Assembly: GCA_002403115.1 (NCBI GenBank)
Contig: DHHE01000115.1
Location: 906 to 5,965, forward strand
DNA from: a bacterium UBP2_UBA4780
GTDB lineage: Bacteria; Edwardsbacteria; AC1; EtOH8
DNA length: 5,060 bases
Direction: 5' to 3'
The notes under the pieces are model-generated. The model did no database searches. It was not told where the DNA came from and worked only from the letters and a program-made list of their open reading frames with translations. Of this stretch, positions 1-5,000 are shown one piece after another. The translations under genes and the position numbers were made by a program. Positions within the stretch are counted from its first letter, which is position 1. Each line of letters begins with the position of its first letter.

Positions 1-672
1 CAGCCAGTCGGTCTCGTCGTCTATGTCCACCGCCTGGTCCCTGGGGACGAGGAAGAGCTCGGCGTTCCGGCCGATGCGCCCCTGCGGGACGACGCAGCGT
101 GCCCGGGTGACGAGGAAGCTGCCCGTCTCCCGGTAAACGGGCGGCAGCTGCTGCCGGTTGACGCGCTTCTCGTAGGCCGGGACGAACCGGCCGCCCTCCC
201 GCCGCCAGGTCAGGTGGGTGTCGTCGATGCCGGCTATCAGCGTGTCCAGCTCGGGCTCGGCCAGCATCCGGTCCAGGGCGGCGTCCAGGGTGGCGGTCTT
301 GAGCAGCGGGGCGGTCGGCTGGACCGTGGCCACTATCGAATAGCTCTTGCCCGTCTTACTTGATATCCGTCCCAGGGCGTGGTGGACCACCGGGTCCAGG
401 GTGACCGCGTCGCCGGAGAGCCTCTTCGGCCTCCGGCAGACGCCGGCCCCGGCCCTTTTCGATATCAGGGCTATCTCCTCGTCCTCGGTGGAGACCCAGA
501 CGTCGGGTTTGTGTTTGGACCCCAGGGCGCAGCTTATCGCGTATTGGATGAGAGGCTTGCCTCCCAGGCTGCGCACGTTCTTCCTGGGGATGCCCTTGGA
601 GCCGCCCCGGGCCGGGATTACGATTAATATATTGCTTCTCAATTTTACACAGAAGTAAAACTGTTTTATCAT
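1..672 (-). CDS. neuA: Acylneuraminate (nonulosonate) cytidylyltransferase, 3' end cut by the window edge
   Basis: This enzyme uses CTP to activate a sialic-acid-type nine-carbon sugar to its CMP form in the cytoplasm, ready for transfer to a surface glycan. The 224 visible codons read without a stop to base 1. They show the nucleotide-binding motif IPARGGSKGIPRKN (residues 19-32), VSTEDEEIA (60-68), RPKRLSGD (81-88), QPTAPL (118-123), RQQLP (173-177) and DIDDETDW (216-223), in family order. The glycine in GGSKG suits NeuA/LegF-like enzymes better than PseF, which usually has GGSKR. The core is nearly complete by residue 224; whether a C-terminal domain follows is unknown. I chose the ATG at 672 because it overlaps the upstream TGA as ATGA. 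It gives an N-terminus about 10 residues longer than usual, and a TTG at codon 11 (642) would give a typical length but has no visible ribosome site. The first 18 or so codons are A+T-rich and the rest G+C-rich. The exact sugar is not determined. Confidence 0.92.
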   Translation of the reverse strand, partial: MIKQFYFCVKLRSNILIVIPARGGSKGIPRKNVRSLGGKPLIQYAISCALGSKHKPDVWVSTEDEEIALISKRAGAGVCRRPKRLSGDAVTLDPVVHHALGRISSKTGKSYSIVATVQPTAPLLKTATLDAALDRMLAEPELDTLIAGIDDTHLTWRREGGRFVPAYEKRVNRQQLPPVYRETGSFLVTRARCVVPQGRIGRNAELFLVPRDQAVDIDDETDWL

Positions 673-1360
673 GCTCTTATTAGAATTCTCGCAATAGTAC
701 AATCGTCTAAATCTGCTATATTTGTATCTTCAAGAACCTGCTTGAAGCCGTATTCTTCGAATATATTTTTGTAATTTCTCCCAAAGTGTTTCCATCCCAT
801 GGTTTTTTCATCTTCAATGGTAATAATCGCCTTTTTTGATATTCTAGCGATCTCTTTCATCACCCATTCACTATCCCAATGTAAATGCTCTAATACTGCC
901 ATTGTGAAAACAACGTCATATTCAAGATCGTTGAATTTCTTTATGACATTCTCTATGGCTACATTATGTATCGTTACGCTGTCGTATAATTCTGGGTAAT
1001 GATCCTTCATGTATTTAACTGCGTTTTCGCTTATCTCAATGCCTGAAAGTCTTACATAACCATTTTTTCTTAGGCAATTAAGATTGCGTCCCACATTGCA
1101 ACCAATTTCCAGTATTGAATCATTTTTACCCCCAGTATTTTTCACCAAATTGACAAGATACTCGCTGCGGGCCAATGTTTCCGGTGTTTCCAGATAACAC
1201 TCGGGTTTGTTCCCTGCATCTCCCGGATTTTTCCAATATGAATGAATTTCCTTTTGGCTTTTATCCGGTCTCCAATCCAAGTACTTATAAAAGGGCCTGA
1301 AGATGCGCCAAAATTTCATTTTACTCGCCTGTTTCTTGATTTGTGCCACATTTTACTAGT
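617..1360. other. A+T-rich block carrying the methyltransferase (likely transferred cassette)
   Basis: Composition changes abruptly at both ends: near 616/617, inside the start of neuA, and near 1360, inside the end of wecB. About 744 bases are A+T-rich between strongly G+C-rich flanks. The block includes the whole methyltransferase, roughly the first 18 codons of neuA and the last 13 of wecB. All three frames stay open across the edges. No flanking repeats, integrase or transposase are visible, so homologous or illegitimate exchange within a glycan operon is the likeliest origin (inference). Confidence 0.7.
669..1319 (-). CDS. Class I SAM-dependent methyltransferase of a glycan cluster
   Basis: A 216-residue Rossmann-fold methyltransferase. 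Visible motifs (numbered from the ATG at 1319) are the SAM-binding loop ILEIGCNVGRNL (69-80), the acidic strand end GIEIS (93-97), DVVFTMAVLEHLHW (125-138) and the strand AIITIED (154-160). The N-terminal segment containing SYWKNPGD and ARSEYLVNL looks like a substrate-side cap. There is no signal peptide or membrane span. A GTG at 1349 would add ten residues but overlaps wecB. The ATG at 1319 is preferred: it lies 1 nt after the wecB stop and has AGG eight bases upstream. The stop overlaps the neuA ATG (ATGA), suggesting coupled translation. Base and codon use (AAT, ATA, AAA, TTT) is strikingly A+T-rich compared with both neighbours, a sign of transfer. The acceptor is unknown; a sugar nucleotide, glycolipid or sugar O-methylation is inferred only from context. 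Confidence 0.9.
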   Translation of the reverse strand: MKFWRIFRPFYKYLDWRPDKSQKEIHSYWKNPGDAGNKPECYLETPETLARSEYLVNLVKNTGGKNDSILEIGCNVGRNLNCLRKNGYVRLSGIEISENAVKYMKDHYPELYDSVTIHNVAIENVIKKFNDLEYDVVFTMAVLEHLHWDSEWVMKEIARISKKAIITIEDEKTMGWKHFGRNYKNIFEEYGFKQVLEDTNIADLDDCTIARILIRA

Positions 1361-2469
1361 ATCTCCGCGATCCTCCCCGCCGCCTTCCCGTCCCCGTAAG
1401 GGCTCACCCCCCTGGCCATGGCCCGGTAGGCCGCCTCGTCGGCCAGCAGCCGTTCGGTCTCGTCGAAGATCCGGTCCTCGTCCGCCCCCACCAGCCTGAC
1501 GACCCCGGCCTCCACCGCCTCGGGCCGCTCGGTCACCTCCCGCATCACCAGCACCGGCTTGCCAAGGGCCGGCCCCTCCTCCTGGATGCCGCCGGAGTCG
1601 GTCAGCAGGACGCGGGCCGCGTCCATCAGCTTGACGAACGGCAGGTAGGGAAGCGGCTCGATCAGGTGGACGTTGGGAATGCCGCCCAGCACTTCGCTCA
1701 CCGGTTTTTGGACGTTGGGGTTGAGGTGCACCGGGTAGACGATCTGGACATCGGGGAAACGCCCGGCTATCCTGCGGATGCCCCGGCAGATGTTCCGGAA
1801 ACCCTGGCCGAAGCTCTCCCGGCGGTGTCCGGTCACCAAAATTAATTTCGAATTTCGAATTTCGAATTTCGAATTTAATGCGGCTATCTCGGGAATTTCC
1901 CCGAACGGTATTCCCCTGGCCTTGTCCCGGATCAGGTAGAGGGCGTCGATGACCGTGTTGCCGGTGACGTGGACGGTCCCCGGTTCTATCCCCTCCTTCA
2001 GCAGCTGGGACTTGGCGCCTTCGGTCGGGGCGAAATGCCAGTCGGCCAGTCGGCTGGCCAGGGTCCGGTTCATCTCCTCGGGGAACGGCGAGTACTTGTT
2101 CCGCGTCCTCAGCCCGGCCTCGACGTGGCCCACCCTCACCTTGTGGTAGAAGGCGGCCAGCGCCCCGCAGAGCACGGTGGTGGTGTCGCCCTGGACCAGG
2201 ACGGCGTCGGGGCGGTTCTTCCTGATGTAATCATCGAGCCCGACCATGGCCCGGGCCGTCAGGCCGGCCAGGGACTGTTCCGGCTCCATCAGGTCCAGGT
2301 CGGCGTCGGGAACGATGCCGAAGGCCTCCAGTGCGGTGTCCAGCATCCGGCGGTGCTGGGCGGTGGCGCACATCTGAACCCGCAGCGAGGGGTTCTCCCT
2401 CAGCTTCAGGTAGACCGGGGCCAGCTTGATGACCTCGGGCCGGGTCCCGGCGATGAGCGAAATCAGCAT
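1321..2469 (-). CDS. wecB: UDP-N-acetylglucosamine 2-epimerase, non-hydrolysing (WecB type)
   Basis: Interconverts UDP-GlcNAc and UDP-ManNAc in the cytoplasm, supplying ManNAc or ManNAcA units for surface polysaccharide. At 382 residues it is full length for the family. Motifs in order: GTRPEVIKLAP (8-18), AQHRRMLD (37-44), QGDTTT (93-98), HVEAGLRT (115-122), PEEMNR (130-135), TGNTVID (169-175), TGHRRESFG (213-221), YPVHLNPNV (245-253), DSGGIQEE (291-298) and REVTERPE (310-317). D95, E117, E131 and H215 correspond to E. coli D95, E117, E131 and H213. The intact PVHLNPNV and GHRRESFG motifs favour WecB over hydrolysing NeuC. A TAA sits in frame just upstream, so the ATG at 2469 is the first possible ATG; no good ribosome site is visible. 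A heptamer repeat encodes about residues 200-209, in the linker between the two Rossmann domains. The last 13 or so codons are A+T-rich, unlike the rest of the gene. It starts the three-gene run. Confidence 0.96.
   Translation of the reverse strand: MLISLIAGTRPEVIKLAPVYLKLRENPSLRVQMCATAQHRRMLDTALEAFGIVPDADLDLMEPEQSLAGLTARAMVGLDDYIRKNRPDAVLVQGDTTTVLCGALAAFYHKVRVGHVEAGLRTRNKYSPFPEEMNRTLASRLADWHFAPTEGAKSQLLKEGIEPGTVHVTGNTVIDALYLIRDKARGIPFGEIPEIAALNSKFEIRNSKLILVTGHRRESFGQGFRNICRGIRRIAGRFPDVQIVYPVHLNPNVQKPVSEVLGGIPNVHLIEPLPYLPFVKLMDAARVLLTDSGGIQEEGPALGKPVLVMREVTERPEAVEAGVVRLVGADEDRIFDETERLLADEAAYRAMARGVSPYGDGKAAGRIAEILVKCGTNQETGE
1845..1872. repeat. Four perfect heptamers inside wecB
   Basis: ATTTCGA is repeated four times without error on the plus strand (1845-1851, 1852-1858, 1859-1865, 1866-1872), with a partial fifth unit after it. 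Because 7 is not a multiple of 3, the peptide repeats only every 21 bases; it reads about NSKFEIRNSK at residues 199-208. It lies just before ILVTGHRRE in the interdomain linker. The catalytic histidine is shifted by only two residues relative to E. coli, so the repeat seems to have replaced linker sequence rather than lengthened it. It is A+T-rich within a G+C-rich gene. Confidence 0.92.
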
Positions 2470-2535
2470 AAGGCCAAGTTACGCTCTATGCACAAATGGA
2501 TTTCAATCGATGCCTTGGAAAACCCGGGTGCAACC
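2470..2535. other. Remainder of the thrS-wecB gap, no feature recognised
   Basis: These 66 bases directly upstream of wecB contain only a short CCCGGG-centred palindrome (2522-2529). I see no convincing promoter, terminator or strong ribosome binding site for wecB. Confidence 0.5.
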
Positions 2536-2654
2536 TTTGCCATTTGCCCTTCACCTTTCACCTTTCACCATTCACCATTCACGCACCTCCCTCGCCCCTT
2601 TGCCCTTGACCCTTGACCCTAAACCCTTAACCCTTGCCCCTAAACCCTAGCCCC
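2536..2654. repeat. Seventeen-unit heptamer array between thrS and wecB
   Basis: A 7-base period runs in constant phase for 119 bases. On the plus strand, units 2536-2584 are TTTGCCA, TTTGCCC, TTCACCT twice, TTCACCA twice and TTCACGC. A spacer unit ACCTCCC (2585-2591) follows. Then come nine units 2592-2654: TCGCCCC, TTTGCCC, TTGACCC twice, TAAACCC, TTAACCC, TTGCCCC, TAAACCC and TAGCCCC. The last two units contain the thrS stop codon. On the thrS coding strand the second half is a run of GGG or GGGG tracts with short spacers, able in principle to form a G-quadruplex at the thrS mRNA 3' end. There is no intrinsic terminator here, so read-through from thrS into wecB is possible. Confidence 0.85.
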
Positions 2655-4593
2655 TCTGCACGACCTCCTTGTTGAGCCTGTCGACCAGTTCCTCCACCGT
2701 CATTTTCCCCACGTCGCCTGCCCTGAGCTTGTCGAATGGGCCCTGACCGTGCCTCCGCACCGAGACCTGTTTATCCTCCTCTTCCTTCTTCCCGATTATG
2801 ACCATGTACGGTATCTTCTCCATCTCGGCGTCCCGGATCTTGGCCCCGATCTTCTCCGCCCCGAAGTTCGCCTTGACCCGGAACCCCAACTTCTCAAACT
2901 TATCAAACAGGGTTTTTGCATACTCGGTTTGGGCATCGGTGATGGTCAGAACGGCCAGTTGAAACGGTGATAGCCATAAGGGGAAGCTCCCGGCGTAGTG
3001 CTCCACCAGCAGGGCGAAGAACCTCTCCAGGCTTCCCAGCAGCGCCCGGTGGACCACGAAGGGCCGCACCTGCTTCCCGGACTCGTCGACGTAGGTGATG
3101 TCGAAGCGCTCCGGCAGGTTGAAGTCGAACTGGATGGTGGTGCACTGCCACTCCCGGCCCAGCGGGTCCAGCACCTTGAGGTCTATCTTGGGGCCGTAGA
3201 AGGCCCCGCCGCCCTCGTCCAGCTGGTAGGCCACCCCGTGATGCTCCAGGGCGGCGCGCAGGGCCGCGGTGGCCTTGTCCCAGTCCGCGTCCGCCCCCAC
3301 CGACTTCTCGGGCCGGGTGGCCAGGTAGACCTTGAGGTCCTTGAAGCCGAACGAGCCCAGCAGGAAGGTGGCGAAGTCGTAGACCCCCAGCACCTCGGCC
3401 TCCAGCTGGTCGGGCCGGCAGAAGATGTGGGCGTCGTCGATGGTGAAGCCGCGCACCCGCAGCAGGCCGTGCAGCACCCCGGAGCGCTCGTAGCGGTAGA
3501 CCGTCCCCATCTCCCCGATGCGGTAGGGCATCTCCCGGTAGGAGTGCATCCGGGTCTTGTAGATCAGGATGTGGCCCGGGCAGTTCATGGGCTTGGCCCG
3601 GAACGGCCGGCCGTCGATGTCCATGGCCGAGTACATCAGGTCCGAGTAGTTCTGCAGGTGGCCGCTGCGGCGGTAGATCTCCTCGCTGGCGATGTGCGGG
3701 GTGATCGCCAGCTGGTAGCCCCGCTTGCGGTGCTCGGCCTTCCAGAAGGTCTCGATGATGTCGCGCATCACCGCCCCCTTGGGGTGCCAGTGCACCAGGC
3801 CGCCGCCCACCTCCTCGTGGATGGAGAACAGGTCCAGCTCCTTGCCCAGCCGCCGGTGGTCGCGCTTTTTGACCTCCTCCAGCTTGGCCAGGTGGGCCTC
3901 CAGCTGCTCCTTTTTGTCGAAGGCGGTGCCGTAGATGCGCTGCAGCATCTTGTTCTTCTCGCTGCCCCGCCAGTAGGCCCCGGCCACCGAAAGCAGCTTG
4001 AAGTGCTTCAGCCTTCCGGTGGAGGGCAGGTGCGGCCCGCGGCAGAGGTCGATGAAATCCCCCTGGCGGTAGAACGAGATCGGCTCGCTTTCGGGCAACT
4101 CGGAGATCAGCTCCACCTTGTAGCCCTCGCCCAGCTTGCGGAAGTGCTCCAGGGCCTCGGCCCGCCCCATCTCCCGGCGCTCGATGGGGACGTCACCGGC
4201 CGCCAGCTCGGCCATCTTCTTCTCTATCTTCTCCAGGTCCTCGGACGAGAAGGGCGCCTCCCGGTCGAAGTCGTAGTAGAACCCGTCCTCGATGGCCGGG
4301 CCGATGGCCACCCTGGTCCCGGGATGGAGCTCGGTGACCGCCTGGGCCATAAGATGCGAGGCCGAGTGGCGGATGACCTCGAGGCCCTGGGGGGAATCGC
4401 CTTTTAACGCCGAGAACTTGGCGTCGCGCTCCAGCCTGGCCGCCAGGTCCACCGGGCGGCCGTCGACCAGGACGGCCACCGCCGCCTTGGCCAGCCCGGG
4501 TCCTATTGATTTGACCACCTCCAATGCCGTGACCCCGCTGTCGTACTCCCTGACCGAACCGTCGGGAAGGGTTATCTTGATCCTGTCTGACAT
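2647..4593 (-). CDS. thrS: Threonyl-tRNA synthetase
   Basis: Charges tRNA-Thr with threonine in the cytoplasm (class II synthetase, dimer in known members). The 648 residues hold the complete bacterial layout. A TGS domain (about 3-62) is followed by an editing domain with H76/H80 in RHSASH and C184/H188 in LCRGPH, matching E. coli H73, H77, C182 and H186. The catalytic core begins at HWHPKGAVMRD (268-278) and continues with KPMNCPGH (334-341), YRYERSG and LLRVRGFTIDDAH (367-389). Motif 3 is VVHRALLGSLERF (513-525). Predicted zinc ligands are C338, H389 and H515. The anticodon-binding domain runs from about 540 to the end. AAGGGGG lies nine bases upstream of the ATG and fixes the start. Odd points: residues 618-625 (GPFDKLRA) look like a translated repeat in a variable loop, and the stop codon lies inside a heptamer array. 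The usual partners infC, rpmI and rplT do not follow it; wecB does. Confidence 0.98.
   Translation of the reverse strand: MSDRIKITLPDGSVREYDSGVTALEVVKSIGPGLAKAAVAVLVDGRPVDLAARLERDAKFSALKGDSPQGLEVIRHSASHLMAQAVTELHPGTRVAIGPAIEDGFYYDFDREAPFSSEDLEKIEKKMAELAAGDVPIERREMGRAEALEHFRKLGEGYKVELISELPESEPISFYRQGDFIDLCRGPHLPSTGRLKHFKLLSVAGAYWRGSEKNKMLQRIYGTAFDKKEQLEAHLAKLEEVKKRDHRRLGKELDLFSIHEEVGGGLVHWHPKGAVMRDIIETFWKAEHRKRGYQLAITPHIASEEIYRRSGHLQNYSDLMYSAMDIDGRPFRAKPMNCPGHILIYKTRMHSYREMPYRIGEMGTVYRYERSGVLHGLLRVRGFTIDDAHIFCRPDQLEAEVLGVYDFATFLLGSFGFKDLKVYLATRPEKSVGADADWDKATAALRAALEHHGVAYQLDEGGGAFYGPKIDLKVLDPLGREWQCTTIQFDFNLPERFDITYVDESGKQVRPFVVHRALLGSLERFFALLVEHYAGSFPLWLSPFQLAVLTITDAQTEYAKTLFDKFEKLGFRVKANFGAEKIGAKIRDAEMEKIPYMVIIGKKEEEDKQVSVRRHGQGPFDKLRAGDVGKMTVEELVDRLNKEVVQRG
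2719..2742 (-). repeat. Repeat-like insert in thrS coding for GPFDKLRA
   Basis: The coding strand here contains TTCGACAAGCTCAGGGC (2720-2736), translated as FDKLRA within thrS residues 618-625. From general knowledge, very similar CCCTTCGACAAGCTCAGGG-like sequences occur as dispersed repeats in many bacterial genomes and give FDKLRAG peptides when in frame. It lies between VSVRRHGQ and GDVGKMTVEEL, a variable loop of the anticodon-binding domain. Its status as a repeat in this genome cannot be confirmed from one copy. Confidence 0.7.
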
Positions 4594-4602
4594 TCTTGGG
4601 AA

Positions 4603-4609
4603 CCCCCTT
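4603..4609 (-). promoter_or_regulatory. Ribosome binding site of thrS
   Basis: The minus strand reads AAGGGGG, ending nine bases before the thrS ATG at 4593. It is purine-rich and well spaced. The adjoining GGGAACCCCC (4598-4607 on the plus strand) is partly self-complementary, so the site could be partly masked in the mRNA. Confidence 0.7.
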
Positions 4610-4639
4610 TGTTAATCGTCTGCATTCAAGTCTGCTCTT

Positions 4640-4695
4640 CACCCCTTATCCCCTCTAGTAAGAGGGGTCAGGGGTGTATAGCTTATAGTTTCATG
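4640..4695. repeat. Palindromic dispersed-type repeat, copy 1
   Basis: A nested inverted repeat. The outer arms CACCCCT (4640-4646) and AGGGGTG (4670-4676) are perfect complements, and so are the inner arms CCCCTCT (4650-4656) and AGAGGGG (4661-4667), around a 4-base loop AGTA. They are separated by a 3-by-2 internal loop, giving up to 14 pairs. A 19-base tail (4677-4695) is shared with copy 2. No U tract follows on either strand, so it is not a standard terminator. It lies 47 bases upstream of the thrS ATG. Confidence 0.75.
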
Positions 4696-4725
4696 TCTTG
4701 AGTGTCCGCATACTTTCCTGCCGAT

Positions 4726-4780
4726 ACTCCCTTGTCCCCTCTATTAGAGGGGTCAGGGGTGTGTAGTTTTTAGTTTTATG
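4726..4780. repeat. Palindromic dispersed-type repeat, copy 2
   Basis: Same architecture and orientation as copy 1. The inner arms CCCCTCT (4736-4742) and AGAGGGG (4746-4752) are perfect with a 3-base loop ATT. TCAGGGGTG follows exactly as in copy 1, then a 19-base tail (4762-4780) matching copy 1 at 14 positions. The left outer arm (4726-4732) has decayed, so the outer stem is imperfect. Two diverged tandem copies suggest a REP- or MITE-like family, which is an inference from the shape. Confidence 0.72.
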
Positions 4781-4821
4781 ATTTTACTTTCACACCCACC
4801 TCGCCATCGCTCGGTGCTTGC

Positions 4822-4852
4822 CCAAATCCCCATTTGCATGGAGGGGACTTGG
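4822..4852 (-). other. Ten-pair stem-loop in the thrS leader
   Basis: On the minus strand CCAAGTCCCC (4843-4852) pairs with GGGGATTTGG (4822-4831) around an 11-base loop. The one non-Watson-Crick position is a G-U wobble in minus-strand RNA but an A-C mismatch in plus-strand RNA. This favours the minus strand as the folded transcript. GGGGA just upstream (minus strand, about 4862-4866) could compete for the same TCCCC. Confidence 0.45.
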
Positions 4853-4871
4853 CGCTCCTTCCCCGGCCGCC

Positions 4872-4910
4872 GTCGGTAACCAGTGTTTCCTGGATCCGAC
4901 TGCCCGTCGG
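4872..4910. promoter_or_regulatory. Mutually exclusive hairpins (switch-like element)
   Basis: Three 5-base arms, GTCGG (4872-4876), CCGAC (4896-4900) and GTCGG (4906-4910) on the plus strand, let the middle arm pair with either neighbour. One fold is a compound hairpin: the outer arms 4872-4876 and 4896-4900 enclose a second stem CCAG/CTGG (4880-4883 with 4890-4893) and a 6-base loop. The other is a simple hairpin, 4896-4900 with 4906-4910 and a 5-base loop. The same pairings are possible in RNA from either strand. The minus-strand promoter makes the thrS leader the likelier transcript, but the plus strand has a T run directly after the third arm. Confidence 0.4.
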
Positions 4911-4915
4911 TTTTT
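4896..4915 (+). terminator. Possible weak intrinsic terminator on the plus strand
   Basis: CCGAC, a 5-base loop and GTCGG are followed immediately by TTTTT (4911-4915). The stem has only five pairs, four of them G:C, which is short for an efficient terminator, and no plus-strand gene ends nearby. The upstream GTCGG arm (4872-4876) could act as an antiterminator. It may be chance. Confidence 0.22.
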
Positions 4916-5000
4916 GCTAAATAGAAATAGAACCTTAAGGTGTGCATATGGTGTTTTTGGCCACACACACCCTGCTTCCCGTCTTGTCCGGCTTTTTTAA

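Larger units (their letters stand above)
4594..4995 (-). other. Long thrS 5' leader, probably structured RNA
   Basis: This roughly 400-nt stretch lies between the strong promoter and thrS and holds no convincing gene. In transcript order it contains: a GT-rich segment with competing short pairings between GGTGT/GGTGTG and ACACC/CACACC (about 4931-4973); the self-complementary ACCTTAAGGT; the mutually exclusive CCGAC/GTCGG stems (4872-4910); a ten-pair stem-loop (4822-4852); and two copies of a palindromic repeat (4640-4695 and 4726-4780). E. coli thrS is autoregulated through its leader, so control by leader RNA is plausible. I do not recognise a known riboswitch, a convincing T-box or a tRNA-Thr anticodon mimic. 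There is no U-tract terminator on the minus strand. Confidence 0.45.

Noticed and set aside
1320..1349. GTG start for the methyltransferase at 1349
   Set aside because: It would overlap wecB by 29 bases. The ATG at 1319 has better spacing from a purine-rich site and begins the plausible domain sequence MKFWRIF.
1969..2616. A 215-codon plus-strand frame opposite wecB and its upstream gap
   Set aside because: It is antisense to a clear WecB and runs into the heptamer array. No motifs are recognisable.
2536..2654. Heptamer array as a CRISPR array or a telomere
   Set aside because: The units are 7 bases with no spacers, which rules out CRISPR. GGGTTTA-like units resemble some eukaryotic telomere repeats, but the array is internal, degenerate and flanked by bacterial genes.
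2998..4407. A 469-codon open frame on the plus strand opposite thrS
   Set aside because: It is the antisense shadow of a G+C-rich gene. Its composition (Val, Leu, Gly, Gln, His) fits no family, and the minus strand has an unmistakable ThrRS with all catalytic residues.
4640..4761. The two palindromes as intrinsic terminators
   Set aside because: Neither strand has a T run directly after the stems, and terminators this close upstream of thrS would block it unless conditional.
4753..4839. A 28-residue leader peptide ending in KTTHP as a threonine attenuator
   Set aside because: It has only three threonines, the nearest AGGAG is about 15 bases from the ATG, and no terminator hairpin with a U tract follows.
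4860..4895. T-box antiterminator motif before thrS (minus strand CTGGTTACCGACGG)
   Set aside because: It resembles TGGNACCG only if an extra base is allowed. The flanking helices, specifier stem and downstream terminator expected of a T-box are not visible. A covariance search would settle it.
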